A stretch of DNA of 64,000 nucleotides, from contig LLEY01000011.1 in NCBI GenBank assembly GCA_001414485.1, forward strand, positions 310,001 to 374,000. The letters run 5' to 3'. This document shows positions 1-11,289 of this stretch, piece by piece. Numbering within the stretch: position 1 is the stretch's first letter; the number at the start of each line of letters is the position of its first letter. The position numbers were made by a program, and so were the translations under genes. Below the pieces are notes generated by a model. The model was not told the origin of the DNA. It was given only the letters and a program-made list of their open reading frames with translations, and ran no database searches. The stretch comes from Calycina herbarum (taxonomy: Eukaryota; Ascomycota; Leotiomycetes; Helotiales; Pezizellaceae).

Positions 1-394
1 TTGCAGCGAACTTAATGTTGGAATTGGTTAATACCATAATTAAAAGTGGATACCTGGGCTAGTGTGATATTAGCCTAGAACCTTAGGCCATAACACTCAC
101 GTGAGCAACGGAATTGGTATCCAAAACCTCACGTTGCACATCGTGAACAAGACCCTTGTACTATTCCTTCATCTACCCTGTATTATCGGTAGAACCTTTG
201 TCCGTAGCTCCTTTGAAAGTCCTCGGACGAGTACTCAACCTGGGCTTATCCCACCGTGAAAATGCAAGCGATTTACACCCTACTTTTTATCACCTTCACT
301 CTGTCACGTGGTTCTGCCTATTCTGCCACCTGTAGACTCAGTCCCTCATTTTCTTTTCAAACAATTACCTACAATTATTCTCATCGTTTCCAAA
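1..394. other. Upstream spacer, probable promoter of the F-box-like gene
   Basis: No coding signal is visible. The last 150 bases before the ATG at 395 are pyrimidine-rich on the + strand, typical of fungal core promoters and leaders, and end in an AAAATG start context. The left edge may hold the end of another transcription unit, but nothing supports one. Confidence 0.4.
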
Positions 395-2106
395 ATGGAT
401 AAAATACCACTAGAAATTTACGATAATGTGAATAGACTCCTGTTCCTGAAGAAAATATTCTAACAGTTTGGCTAGATTGTCTCCAATTTTCGGTACTGTC
501 TTGAACCGCGACAGCAAGCCAGATTTGACTTGCTGCAAACCCACGGCAATACGATCCCATACAAGATTGAATACCTCCGAGCAGATGTGAAAACACTACG
601 CAATCTTCGCCTTACTTCAAAGGCGTTTGGAGATGCGGCAACTGCCATTTTATTTCAGTCTACTCATCTCGTTTGGAAGGTTGGCGAATTGTCCGAGCAT
701 ACAACAGACTTTCCCCTCATTGGACACATTGAGAGATCTGATGCTTCAAAGATCAAGTTTTTGAGGATTGATTTCCAGAGTTGGGGTGATTGGAATGGCA
801 GACATACCGGTTGTTTTGAGGCGGCAGAAGAGAAGATTCATATGAGGCCACAGTTGCTTGAGACTCCGTTTGGGGTAATACCACCTGCGGATCCTTGTGG
901 GAATTTTGAGTGGTTAGTTGGATTCTTATTCTTGTGGTTCTCGTATCTCGAAGGCTCGGGAAATACCTTTCTTACTAACTATGTTTTATTATTGTAGGTT
1001 AGAGCGTCCCCAGAGAGCACGAATGTTCATCAAAAAGATGCCTGAGATTTTTGAAAGATTAACAAATTTGAAATCGTTGACTGTAATTTCTGATTCTTGG
1101 GTGAGTATATATCATGGACGCGGAGAGGAATACGCCCCAACCCTAGATATCACTCTCATCTCTTCGTTGGCGGAAGTCATCGCTGGAAGTATGAGGACGA
1201 CGAACTTCGAACATCTCACAGAGTTGAAGCTTTCTCTTCCATGCTCTGAAAACTTCCTGTCTATTTCGAAAGCGATGCCGGAGAGATTGGCTCATCGATT
1301 AAAAAAGCTCTTCCTGGCTTACACTGATGCAACTGGGCCCAACGGATCTAATAATTATTTACATGAAAGCAGTGAGACTCATGATGGCGATGACAACTAT
1401 CCTCTATCGAATCTCCAGGAAGAGTATCCCAATCCACAATATACGTACGCAATGTTCAACATAGTCTCCCAATGTCCAAATCTTCAGGTGCTTGGACTCG
1501 TCGGGACACATTTCCTCGACGGCAATCTTCTAGACTGGAAATCAAAAGCGACAAGCTTAGAATCGATTCTAATATCACGCATGAACATCACTTCTAAGAA
1601 CTTGATTAAGTTACTCTCACCTCCAGCACACCATCTTACCATGGACTCATCAGTCCTCACAAACATCGAACTCGAGTGGGTGGATCTCACAGATGGCTTA
1701 TGGGAAGAAGTATTCAAACACCTCACCACATGTCCCAGACTAGCCTATCTCAACCCAAAGGATCTCTCATACGCGCGAAATGGACGATCTGCTCACTTCA
1801 GTATGACTCTCTTCCCATCCACCCCTCCATATACAAGAGTCTTCATACTAACAAACTGCAGGAGAGTGGAACGTCAGACCATACCAGAATGAGAGTAACT
1901 TGTGGTCCCTAAATGGAACAGATGAAATGGAACTTCTCTCGCTCGTACGAAATTTGGCGGAGAAAGCTGGGGGGAGGACTAATTACTCGGATCTTTGGAT
2001 GGAGCAAGATGTTTTTCCTTATGAGAAGGTGGAGAATTTGAGTCCTGAGGATAGACCGAGGGAAAATGTCGGTGGAAGGGCACCACAGAGGAATTACCTT
2101 ATCTGA
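395..2106 (+). CDS. F-box/LRR-like protein, three exons, F-box segment disrupted
   Basis: Exons are 395-912, 998-1800 and 1862-2106. Intron 1 (913-997) has a GTTAGT donor, a CTAAC branch and TAG. Intron 2 (1801-1861) has GTATGA, a CTAAC branch and CAG. Frames join exactly across both introns. The first residues (MDKIPLEIYDNV) match the start of fungal F-box domains, which recruit substrates to SCF ubiquitin ligases. The rest has leucine-rich spacing (LTNLKSLTVI, HLTELKLSL, CPNLQVLGLVG, ATSLESILISRMNI) as in the substrate-binding part of these proteins. Between about 430 and 530 the F-box reads in three successive frames with stops at 461 and 473, so the N-terminus is damaged or wrongly sequenced. 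A shorter protein starting downstream is possible. The body is well supported; function as an F-box protein is inferred. Confidence 0.62.
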
Positions 2107-2645
2107 TTTGCTCCGTTGATGAGTATAAGTGTGTTGTTGTCGAATATATCTTGGCTTGGTGATTTTAGAGGTGTGTTTGTTCTCTTGTTCCATGAATTTT
2201 GAGGATGGAGTTTTGAGTAACGTTGCTAAGCGAAGGATGCCTAAACCAAACTTTCCATCTCAGGTGTGTTGCCTAAGAACCTGAGAACTGCAGTGTTACA
2301 GCTATGAATGATTCTTCGCCAGCGATCAAGCGCAATGCCATGTTTGATCCAGTTCATTATGACTCTCCCTGTAGAGAGCCGGAGTCAACAATACGTAGAC
2401 ATCGATATGGAGTTTTTAGGGAATGGTTATAAAGACATCTTAGAAATGAAAACTTACAATTCTCAAAGCAACTCTCGTCACTCAGTCAGAAACTCCTCAT
2501 CAACAAAACCAATCTCATCAGCTTCCCTCCTCAGCGAAACAAAAATCTCTCATCCCAAACCAAGACCCATATTCTCGACAACACCTCCTCTTTGCCTCAT
2601 TACCTGCACTCAATCACTTGAACTACCAAAAAAAACTCACCCACG
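2107..2645. other. Spacer with possible leader of the small Cys-rich gene
   Basis: No convincing gene. An open frame across 2308-2820 has no domain and unlikely composition. The stretch 2480-2645 is C/A- and T/C-rich and looks like a fungal 5' leader running into the ATG at 2646. Confidence 0.35.
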
Positions 2646-2816
2646 ATGTGCACCTTCCGATATGGCAAATGCAAGAGATGCAAGGAACCAATTCCTGGGG
2701 AGCAAAGACCCTCGGACTTGTGTCGTTATATGGGGACGGAGAGGTGTGTTGGGAAGATTAGATGGTACAAAGTCCCAGGGACATCACAGGGATGTTGGCA
2801 GTGCATTGAAACCTAG
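2646..2816 (+). CDS. Small cysteine-rich protein (56 aa), candidate
   Basis: A 56-codon frame starts in the context CCACGATG after a CA/CT-rich leader and ends at TAG. It has seven cysteines, including C-x6-C-x2-C near the start (MCTFRYGKCKRC) and C-x2-C near the end (CWQC), and is basic. No signal peptide is visible. The MC-x-x start resembles small fungal Cys-rich, possibly zinc-binding proteins that I remember only as a general type; the coiled-coil protein at 15379-15999 also begins MCN. Function unknown. The frame may be part of a longer spliced gene or not coding. Confidence 0.4.
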   Translation: MCTFRYGKCKRCKEPIPGEQRPSDLCRYMGTERCVGKIRWYKVPGTSQGCWQCIET

Positions 2817-3780
2817 TTAGTTCCTAACAGGTGATGGGAAGGCTGGAAGTGTTGGAGGTGCTGGAGGATGAAATGGAATGAGGGAGAAAATGATGTGGGA
2901 GTGAAACGAAAATTGGCTAAGGATTGTTGGAGGATAGTGGAGTGTTACTTTGGATTTTATTTGGCTCGTTGGTTCTTGGGGAAGTTGTTAGTTGAATGGA
3001 ATTTCGCGCAACTGTTTGGCTTTCTAGCTTCCTTGCTTTCGTACTGCAAATTCCTCCAGCCTTCCCTTCTTCAGTCCCGAAAACCCACGACATGGCCGTT
3101 TCGGGGAATATGGTTAAGCGAATACTCCACGAATTTGAAATTCCGGAACTCAATCTTTTGGCAAATTTCATTTCACGTGTCAAGTGAAGCTTATTTCAAA
3201 TGCTGCTGAATATAGGGCACTTCGAGTATGTTCCCTCAAGTTTGACAAGTGAACTCTTTGTCTGCAAAGCAAACCTTTTCGTGTATAACATGGCTTTCTG
3301 TGTCTCATCTTAGCTCCATCCCGAGTTTTCGGCAACTTCCCACTCAAGACAACTCAAATTATACTCCCAAGCACGAATCCATCCTTCTCATTCCTCTGCC
3401 TCTAGAAAAATAGGCGAATCATAGCCAAAATGTGCAACTTCTATTACTACTACTTCCAGAAAGGTCGAGTACCTTTCGCTATTCCTCTCCTCGTCTTTTG
3501 ATGCTTTGCATCCAATAAGTCTAGTTCATTACAAAATGATACCATTAGATGAGCTACATGGCATGGTTCATAGGTGGATTGTGGACCAAGGCTTTCAATG
3601 TTATTTGCCTTCATGGCGGTATAATAAATACCAGGACAATCCAAATTATACACAATACAGAATGGATGACTGAGACCGATTTTTCAGAGATGTCACATGG
3701 AACAATTCTAGAGAGAGAAGCTTCATTGATAGGAAAACTATTCTTCGACAGTTGTTTGTAGGATTATAATCTAACAAAGG
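2817..3780. other. Spacer without a supported gene
   Basis: Frames here are short and mutually contradictory. At 3430-3501 a 23-codon frame in a good start context (CCAAAATG) begins MCNFYYYYF after a leader-like CT-rich stretch. It may be the remnant of another small MC-x-F gene, but it is too short to call. Confidence 0.3.
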
Positions 3781-4085
3781 GGTAATTCAGTACCAAGAGT
3801 CTATTTTTGGGTTACCCAGGGCAGACAGAAAATAAACCGACCTTTTCGTGGGTTACCCAGGAGTAGACGAGTCAAAGAATCCGACAATTTGTAGGTAACC
3901 TGCCAATAGCTGTGTAGAAAGACGAGAGAAATCGTGGGCAACCTGCTTATAGTTGGAGTCTGAAGCTCTTCCTAGGTTACTTAGAGAGAGATCAGCTAAT
4001 AAAACCTACTGTTGGTAGGTAACCTACTTATAACTGCGTAAAACCAATAGCTGTGAGAATACAAGCCATCTGTAGGTCAGCTCCA
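3781..4085. repeat. Degenerate approximately 40-bp direct repeat with GGTTACCC-like core
   Basis: A core like gGGTTACCCagg or tAGGTAACCTgc recurs at about 3812, 3850, 3893, 3937, 3974 and 4016, roughly every 37-44 bases, with diverged DNA between. Some copies have swapped to the near-palindromic GGTAACC. No coding potential. A related core (CTTACCCGC) forms another array at 59.5 kb. Confidence 0.5.
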
Positions 4086-4372
4086 AAGTGCAATTCTCAA
4101 GAAACCGAGCTTATTTCGTTTTAAATCTAACAAGTGGTAATGACGTGCAAAAACCCACCACTTCTACATCACGAAACATCACAAGAAGACGGACCCAGAT
4201 TAGGACGCACAATGCAGAAAGCTTAATAATTCTCGCTATTAACCCCAAGATATCTTCAAATACACAAACTCCAAAGCAAGCCCTCCAACCAAGAAAACCA
4301 TCCGCTAAGCTCCTTCTTTTCCTCAGCCTCACACCACCTGCCCATCACTCACCAAACCTCCTGCACACTTAT

Positions 4373-4585
4373 TCAAACATCATCCCTCCCTTTCCCCTTC
4401 TCCCCCTCCCACATCTCTTTCGGACCAAACCCCATCTCAATAATCCTCTCCTTCCTCTCCAATTCCCTCTTCGCTTCCCGTTTATTTCGCATCCGCCAAA
4501 TAATACCAAACCCAATGAAGAAAAGTATGAGCAATCCCACAAAGCCGAAGAGGATCCCAAGTTGGGTTTGGGTTTCTGTTGCCAT
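4373..4585 (-). CDS. Small single-pass membrane protein (70 aa), candidate
   Basis: The frame begins MATETQTQLG, then has one strong hydrophobic helix at about residues 9-31 (ILFGFVGLLILFFIGFGII). A basic, charged tail follows (WRMRNKREAKRELERKERI) and a hydrophilic end rich in G, K and E. Positive-inside logic puts the N-terminus outside or lumenal and the tail in the cytosol. The tail may form a short amphipathic helix. The frame overlapping it on the opposite strand (4088-4600) is low-complexity and less protein-like. No family recognised. The leader carries a GGTA microsatellite directly upstream of the ATG. Confidence 0.5.
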   Translation of the reverse strand: MATETQTQLGILFGFVGLLILFFIGFGIIWRMRNKREAKRELERKERIIEMGFGPKEMWEGEKGKGRDDV

Positions 4586-4587
4586 CG

Positions 4588-4606
4588 GGTAGGTAGGTAG
4601 GTAGGT
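4588..4606. repeat. GGTA microsatellite
   Basis: Nearly five tandem GGTA units lie immediately upstream of the start codon of the small membrane protein, so length changes would alter its leader. Confidence 0.8.
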
Positions 4607-5251
4607 GCGAAATAATGAGTTTGATGATGATGATTTTTGGTGGGGCGGTGGGGTAGTAGTAAAGTAGTGTGCTTGTAATCAATTCTGCTTTAGTTTTCAG
4701 CAAGTTGCGCGAGAATGAAGATAGAGTTCATACCTTTCAGGAGCTGAAATGAAGTGCTAGAGCTTGCGAAATGAGGTTCTGCTCAACTCAGCTTGTTCAC
4801 ACTATGTCTTTTCCTGCATTTCGAACGAAGACTTTCGCTTTTTATCGTCATCATCCATCACAAGAACCACTTTCGTCATTCCCCAGCTTCATAAATTTCC
4901 ACTGGCTACCTCCTTTCTTGCGTGATGCAATATCACATCCTTTGTGTTGTACTGCTCGAGAATGCTATTGGTGAGAAAATACTTGAGGCTGCATGATGAT
5001 TGGTGCGGGGTAACAAAGGTGGAACTTGGCATGGTTTTCGGCGATTAGATCTTGGTAGATTATCAGTAAAGGAACTTGGAACTAGAGAAGCTGAGGTATC
5101 ATCATTGACTTAATACATTGAAAATTAATTTCTAGTTTGCATCCCAAGCCTACCAATACTCCATTGCTAAACCTAAACCATGCATCGAAAATTTTCCCAC
5201 AGAACTTCGCCCAGAACACCGTTTTGTGCAACAAAAAAAAAGATTCGAAAA
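4607..5251. other. Spacer
   Basis: Contains the presumed promoter of the minus-strand membrane protein and the 3' flank of the reductase gene. I see no gene, RNA or repeat here. Confidence 0.4.
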
Positions 5252-6727
5252 TCAGCTGGTCTGCTCCATCTCCATCTCCTTTTCCGAGAGGACCATCGCC
5301 TGGTTCAACGCTTGAAGAACATCCTTCTTGTCGTCTTTCTTGGAAGGGCCAGCTCTTCCGGACAAAATATGTTTTTCCACCCCCTTGCAAACCAGCAAAA
5401 CATACTCTTGGGTATCAAATTCCTCGCCATGATAGAGGTCCATCTCCGGTCTAAAATCAAAGGTGTTGTGACAGAAATACGGAAATGACCGATTGACAGC
5501 CCCGATCAAACCTGTCAGCTTTCCAATCTTGTATATCATCTCCTTGTTTCTACTCATGCTGTAATAGATCTTGCCGGCCATGAGGGGCACCTTGTGGTGA
5601 TAGATATTCAGAAGCCGGTGCTGAATACTTTTGTGTTTGCAGAAAAGAATCCTGCGAGCCGGCTTTGCTGGCGGGGCGAAATAGCTCATTATCGTGACCC
5701 CCGTTTCGTCGATGTCTAGAGCATTTTTGAGCGTTGACACGGCGTAGGCGATTTTCGTCGCATTCATTCGTGGGACGAAAGTTTGGTTGATAATCTCGGC
5801 AGCTACGTCGTCGACCGGAACAACGTCTAGTTTGACAGACGGGCTTCCGTCGAGGACCTTTAGCATGCCGGAGCTCAACCCGATAACCAAACCCGCAAAT
5901 GCCGCGGGGCTATCGATCCAGCCCGGAAATGGGAACTTTCGACTCGCAGAGATAATACTGGGCCGTACGATTGTGATGGGCAAAGTTTTTGACCATTCGA
6001 CGATGTAATGCTCCGCCATACACTTGCTGAGAGTGTAGGTATTTTCGTGGCCAGTGAAGTTGAGGATTTCGGCCTCACTCATTTTCCCTTCCTTGAGCAT
6101 CTGGTTGAGTTTATGCACTGAAACTGGCAGTGGTGAGAGAATCTCTGCCATGGGGGCTGGGGTATGGGGTGTGACGTATGCAGTACTGGTCACCAACAGC
6201 CGTTCCAACTTCTTGCATTGCTCAGCCAGGAGACAGACATTGACCGCTCCCCCAATATTCGATTCCGCTGCGTCTTTCATGAGATTGTCGAATTTGATGG
6301 ACGCTGCGCAATGTATGATATGGGTGACGTCTAGGCAGACCTCTTTGTACAACTCTGGCTCCATTCCGCAGTTTTCCTGCGTAACATCTCCTTCGACAAT
6401 TTGGACAAAGTCCAGCCAACCACGCGGAAGTTTTGAAAAACATGGGGAAGTTGCTACTGTTTCTCGAAACCGGGTTTGAGCGTCCTGGCCCCTTTTACCC
6501 CTTGCGAGCAAAATCACCCGATCAAGAGGAAATTCCGATTTTCGACGGAAGAGAGCTTCGATGACAAGCTTTCCAACAAATCCAGTCCCACCCGTTATGA
6601 AAATTGTGGAGTGTATTCTGGGTGGTGTTGGAGGGAGCGAGGGTGGAATGACTATCTGTGGAAATTTGTTGAAGTTTTCGTAAGAAGGTGGCCCAAAATT
6701 GGAACCATCCTGGGCCTCTTGAGGCAT
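5252..6727 (-). CDS. Fatty acyl-CoA reductase / male-sterility-type NAD(P)H-dependent reductase
   Basis: Intronless 491-residue protein. The N-terminal Rossmann fold has the dinucleotide motif GGTGFVGK at about residues 46-53, a strand end STAYV at 181-185 and the catalytic Tyr-Lys pair YTLSK at 231-235, followed by VRPSII at 254-259. These mark the NAD_binding_4 (male sterility) group of extended SDRs, which reduce fatty acyl-CoA or other thioesters to alcohol or aldehyde. The C-terminal 150 residues (AGKIYYSMSRNKEMIYK ... NTFDF) resemble the FAR C-terminal region. No signal peptide is seen and the end is Lys/Glu/Met-rich. No carrier or adenylation domain is attached, so it acts alone. A TATA-like TTTAAATA lies about 110 bases upstream. 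The acyl substrate cannot be told from sequence. Confidence 0.88.
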   Translation of the reverse strand: MPQEAQDGSNFGPPSYENFNKFPQIVIPPSLPPTPPRIHSTIFITGGTGFVGKLVIEALFRRKSEFPLDRVILLARGKRGQDAQTRFRETVATSPCFSKLPRGWLDFVQIVEGDVTQENCGMEPELYKEVCLDVTHIIHCAASIKFDNLMKDAAESNIGGAVNVCLLAEQCKKLERLLVTSTAYVTPHTPAPMAEILSPLPVSVHKLNQMLKEGKMSEAEILNFTGHENTYTLSKCMAEHYIVEWSKTLPITIVRPSIISASRKFPFPGWIDSPAAFAGLVIGLSSGMLKVLDGSPSVKLDVVPVDDVAAEIINQTFVPRMNATKIAYAVSTLKNALDIDETGVTIMSYFAPPAKPARRILFCKHKSIQHRLLNIYHHKVPLMAGKIYYSMSRNKEMIYKIGKLTGLIGAVNRSFPYFCHNTFDFRPEMDLYHGEEFDTQEYVLLVCKGVEKHILSGRAGPSKKDDKKDVLQALNQAMVLSEKEMEMEQTS

Positions 6728-7353
6728 GACTGAGTTTGGATTGTGTTGATGCTCCTGGACCTTTGGCCCAGAAGAATTTTCGAAAAACCACGGCTATGTG
6801 ATTTCCGCGAAGTGAGAAGAGGTATGTTGTAGGATTTAAATACACAGGGAGCAGAAGTTCTTATGATATGATGGTGCGTTAGTTCGTCGGTCGGAAATCT
6901 ATTACGAGTCGAAAGAATGTAGTTTTTGCAACGAGAGAATTCGACAGGAATATCCAGGCGGTGCAGTTGACAATAAAGGACATGGCAGCTGCGAACACCT
7001 GGAGTAATGTATCTCGTCAGCTACATGTTACAATCCGCATCATGATTCGGTAGATGGGTCTAGTTTCTACTCAGCACCGACAGATCGTCTGAAATTGACA
7101 TCTCGACCTCCTACGCTAGACTTCTTCGCTTCGGCTGTACCTGGTATGACGACCACACAAGAGCCGGCGGAGCATTTGCAGGAGCCCAGCCGAACCAGCC
7201 AATTGCAAGTCACTTGCGCATTCTGGCCTGGGTCGTTCCTATCAAGTATTAAAGGCCAACTCGTGTCTTGCCGCCTCCACATTTCCACTTTTATCTTGGC
7301 TGGCCAAATAGATGTTGAAGTTCGGGCTGAAGTGTGGGTTCGACCTGAAACCT
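6728..7353. other. Spacer, promoter side of the reductase
   Basis: Holds the reductase upstream region with a TATA-like element near 6835-6842, and the 3' flank of the membrane-protein gene that is read toward it. Frames at 7067-7394 on both strands are antisense shadows with no recognisable protein. Confidence 0.4.
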
Positions 7354-8345
7354 CTAGTCGATTTCTTGGATGGCTAGGTCGGGAAATCGTGTGATGGATT
7401 CAGCAGAATTGTTCGAGTCCGCTGTCTCCTCAAACCAAGAAGCATACAAAACCCGAATAAACATTTCTATACCAACAACAAAAGGTATCAATTGTCCAGT
7501 GGAAGAGATTTCGTCAACATCACTTATGCCGTTCCAAAGGATAGTCCGCTCGGTGGCAATTACAACTGCAGTCGCAACGCATATATTGCAGAGAGTCCGG
7601 ATTATCCGCAAAGCGAATTTCCGCTCTGGACTATATCCGGTCAGTCCAAGTTCAACAAACATCTCAGGTGGGTGGATACTTGCGAGATATCTACGCTGGA
7701 TTTTGCCTCCCAAAAACCAAAATGCTCGGTGACGGCGAGAGCGAGTATGCCGAGACAAAATAACAGCAAAATAGTATGGAATACTACATTGGCAACGACA
7801 AATGCACGAAGATCCAAGCGTAGTCTCCAAAACAAAAACCCATATTGCGGACAATCGTCAAACCCTAATTTCTCACCCACAATCCAGAACCAGAGCTGAA
7901 AGCCCGACACAGCGAGAAGAAGCGCGAAGTTTAGCGTGCTAAACAGCCTCCCCATTCTCACTTGCGGATAACGGGTCGGATCCCATTGAGGTTTGAAACC
8001 TGTCACTGCTCGCCATAAAAATAGAGGTACAAGAGACAGATATCCTCCAAATGTGAGTAGCAACGATATATATATTTCGATAGGCCGAATGTTTCCTCGG
8101 CCTGTTTGGATGACCATGGCGAGAAATGTGGCGCAAACAAACATCAAGTTGGATATGCGCATTGAAGGAACCTCGGACCTGGCTACCCAAGAGGCGAGTA
8201 TACTGCTGTACCATTGGAGATAGAATCCTGCTCTTATTCCCAGGCCGTACATGTCGGAGTTTCCGGCAAAGCCACACAATTCTTCCATGTTGAAGGTTTT
8301 ATTGGAGGATAAACAAAAATTGGCAGCGGAAGCCTCAAATGTCAA
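7354..8345 (-). CDS. Seven-helix fungal membrane protein of unknown function, frame change inside
   Basis: Reading from 8345, one frame gives five hydrophobic helices (around [66 protein letters not shown] and [17 protein letters not shown]) and stays open to 7641. Another frame, open 7854-7354, continues with two more helices ([14 protein letters not shown] and [19 protein letters not shown]) and a Ser/Asn-rich tail. Together they make seven helices. The switch falls within about 7641-7760. An intron may explain it, but no donor/acceptor pair I tried fits both phases well, so a frameshift is possible. Start is Met at 8345, or Met at 8288. It lacks a CFEM or Pth11 signature. Family not recognised. 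Confidence 0.6.
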
Positions 8346-10026
8346 AGAGGCGGTCTAGCAATCGTTGGTCTGTCAAAGATGTTTCCGAGGAGTTGTCTTT
8401 CATGACAATCACATCCAGGGTGGATTATAACGCGACTTCAAAGGTGGCTTCGAAATGATATGATTGAGCCAAACTACTCAAGGAAGATATCTGCGCCTGG
8501 TCCAGCTTCAAATGCGAAAGTCCCCCGGACGGGAAAAGATCAGGCGCCATAGCCGCGGTCTTCGTTATTCGGGTCAGGCATTAGGGGATGCGTGACCACA
8601 ATGTCCTCGTGACATTCGATTTCAATTCGTATGTATCGATCCTGTTCTTCTTGTTAGTGTTTGGCTAACAAAAATTAGCTCGTCAGTCACGAGTCTGTCA
8701 ATTCTTCAACCCTCCATCAAACCTTTGTCCATCTGCCAGATTGGGACGAGGTATGGGTAGATGATTTTCCTTCCCAACGATGTGGTGAGAGTTGGTTCAA
8801 GACTTCGACCAAGGCGGATTGTTGCCGCACTCTTGCACTTGCGTATTTGAATTTGAAGGGAGAGGCAATCGGCTGTCTATATAGTAAAAAAAGACGCTAG
8901 AAAGAACCTTGAGATTCGAAACTTTGACGACGATTTAAGCTGGTCCTGGGTCATCTGATCACGCGACATATTTCGCGACACCGACCACGTCCAACAACCA
9001 ACAACAACCAACGTCAGAAAAAAGACCATCGAGGAGGGTTGCACCTGAGAAAGAAAAAGATGGATGGAGGTGCAACGAGGAAGCATAATACAGGTTCGTG
9101 GGACATGACGCAAACGATGCTATTTCAATGCAAAATCATGAAGAAGGGAGGGAGGCTGGTTGGGAGGGAAGGGCTCCGACCTTTCCCGACATTGCCTGTC
9201 CTGGGCCTGAGATCCAAGGCCGATTTCCATCCAGGTGCCTTTTGTCAACAAGAATCGGAATTCTGGAGGATTTGTTGATGCCGCCTTTCAGCCCTCGAAA
9301 GACATGATATGGTAAGAAATTCTCTCGAATATCCCAAATGATATTTCAGAAACCATTTTGCTTCTTCGCAAGAAAAGTATTAATTTGGAACAGGCTAGTC
9401 TTGGGTTTGGGACTTGCTAGAAATCTCCAGTTAAAAGGCAAGTTACCACTTGTAATTCCTCCCTCACTTGCTTCATCGAAGACAATGCATTGTACTATCT
9501 ATCCATTGTACTTTGGCAGGGGGGTTTGCATATAAAAACGGATTTTTCGCCAGAGGCGAGGTATTGCCCACCTGGCCCACTTTCTTAAGCGAGGGGTAGA
9601 GCCAGTTCACTTGTCGCAATTTAAAGGCGGACAAGAAGCTCATATCGGCTAAACGTTAATCCGTTAATCCGGGAAGAGCTGTTTACTGCCCTATTTCCAG
9701 AGCTGTCGCAGGCTCCTAAACTGAAATCCCCTCACCTTTGCTAGACCTGACAACCACCAAAACAAACACCTTTTCGGAACCACGACTAGTCCTTCTAGGG
9801 CTTTGTCGCTTGGGAACGGTCAAGTCAAAGGTCGAATACCTGTATCTCAAGTCTTCTATTCGTTGTACCAAGCCTTGTTTATTCGCGCACCTCCAGTTTT
9901 CAGTTTGCGACTGATCGAAGCTTCTACGATCACACCTACAACTCAACCACCAGCATCATCACTTGGAAGCTGCCCCTTTTGTCGAGCCCAATACAGTAGC
10001 TATTGTAGCCTACCGTATCAGTCAAG
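8346..10026. other. Long spacer between divergent genes
   Basis: Separates the minus-strand membrane protein from the plus-strand gene at 10027. Several short frames (8877-9535) have no protein-like features. The 180 bases before 10027 are pyrimidine-rich and probably leader. No RNA gene or transposon end found. Confidence 0.4.
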
Positions 10027-11170
10027 ATGGGTTTCTGCGCATGGATCTGTAAGTATCTCCTACCTTGGCGGCCTTACATAGACTAATGTATATCTACAGC
10101 GAAGCTTTTTGGTCGCAGCGTCGCCAGCGTCGCAAGCGTTGCCGTCGATCATACATCAATTGAGGGTAATAGCTATGAGGTCTTCACGCAAGCTATCCAC
10201 GGTTTGTATTACCGTGTGCTCGCTGGTATCCATCCAGGCACCATCTTGGAGGATCTTAATACGCAGCTGGCCGGACAACTATTCCCAATCGTGAACCCAA
10301 CCTTCGCTGACCGATGTCGTCTTGCAACTTATCGGATGTTGGGTAATCTTGAGAAGAATGGTTCTTTCGATCGGTTCTTGACATTTGACCAATACAATCT
10401 CCTCAACGCTCATCCAGAACGTATCCGTTACGCAAACGACTTGTACACCTACTTCAAGGACTTCCCAGTCTTCAAAAACGCTATCATGGACCCGGAAATG
10501 GCCGAGGCGATGGGTAAGTCTGAGGCCATTGTACGAAGAGAAAATCCGAGCTAATCACACCGTTACAGAAAATTCGAAGAAGAAAATGAACAACCGCTTT
10601 GAGAGAAGATTGCGCGTAGATGCGGATCGACAGGATGCTCAGGCCAAAGAAATGTTTGATAGTATGTCCCCCATTGCCATAGTTCTCTCTGCTATGGTAC
10701 TTGCCAATGATTCCAAATGCTAACCTCTATATCTAGACAACACCGCGTTTCTTGAACAGATGGACAAAGCCAAGATGGACAATCCACCGCCTGCATACTC
10801 TCCAGCAATCCCTGGCCCGCCACCTGTCCATGATCATCGTGCAGTCCCAGTCGCTGGCCCTGGCCGTTACTCTGTTCTTCGTACTTCACAAGGACCGCCT
10901 GCAGCCATTCCACGACTCCCCGGCCGATTGTCTCGTTACCCAGGTCAAAACTCAGCTCCGCAATCAGACCGTCCCGACCCTCTTGCTTTCCCATATGATG
11001 AATACGGACGCGAAGCAGCATATCGTGAATTGGCAGAGTTGGAAGAGAGAGAGCGGATCGAAGGCCAACTGACTCCATTTGCCCGCGCGGTCAACACTGG
11101 CCGGAACTCTCACAACCGCCCCAACCCAGTCAATGTTGCGCTCTTACCTCCTCGCTCTTTAGGAGCATAG
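10027..11170 (+). CDS. Four-exon protein with PPxY motif, function unknown
   Basis: Exons are 10027-10048, 10100-10513, 10569-10671 and 10737-11170. Introns have GTAAGT, GTAAGT and GTATGT donors, CTAAT/CTAAC branches and CAG/TAG acceptors, and all phases join. The product is about 323 residues. A short first exon (MGFCAWI) leads into an alpha-helical, soluble N-terminal half (residues about 30-175). A proline-rich linker at about 190 contains NPPPAYSP, a PPxY motif of the kind bound by WW domains of Rsp5/NEDD4 ubiquitin ligases. The C-terminal half is disordered with a Glu-rich helix (AYRELAELEERERI). No catalytic signature or membrane segment. An adaptor-like role is inference only. Confidence 0.75.
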
Positions 11171-11289
11171 ATATTGCAGAAGATCTTTGCTGCTTGGGGA
11201 GAATACTCTCGTAGATAGTAGTGGGATAAATACAAATGAATAAGTTCCTGAATATGTCTGATTTTCTGTGACTCCGTGAGATTTCATCT

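Noticed and set aside
2308..2820. 170-codon frame
   Set aside because: Low-complexity composition, overlaps the better Cys-rich frame, no domain.
4088..4600. 170-codon + frame opposite the small membrane protein
   Set aside because: Pro/Asn/Leu-rich sequence explained as the complement of the minus-strand gene and its CT-rich flank.
6054..6479. 141-codon + frame
   Set aside because: Antisense shadow of the acyl-CoA reductase.
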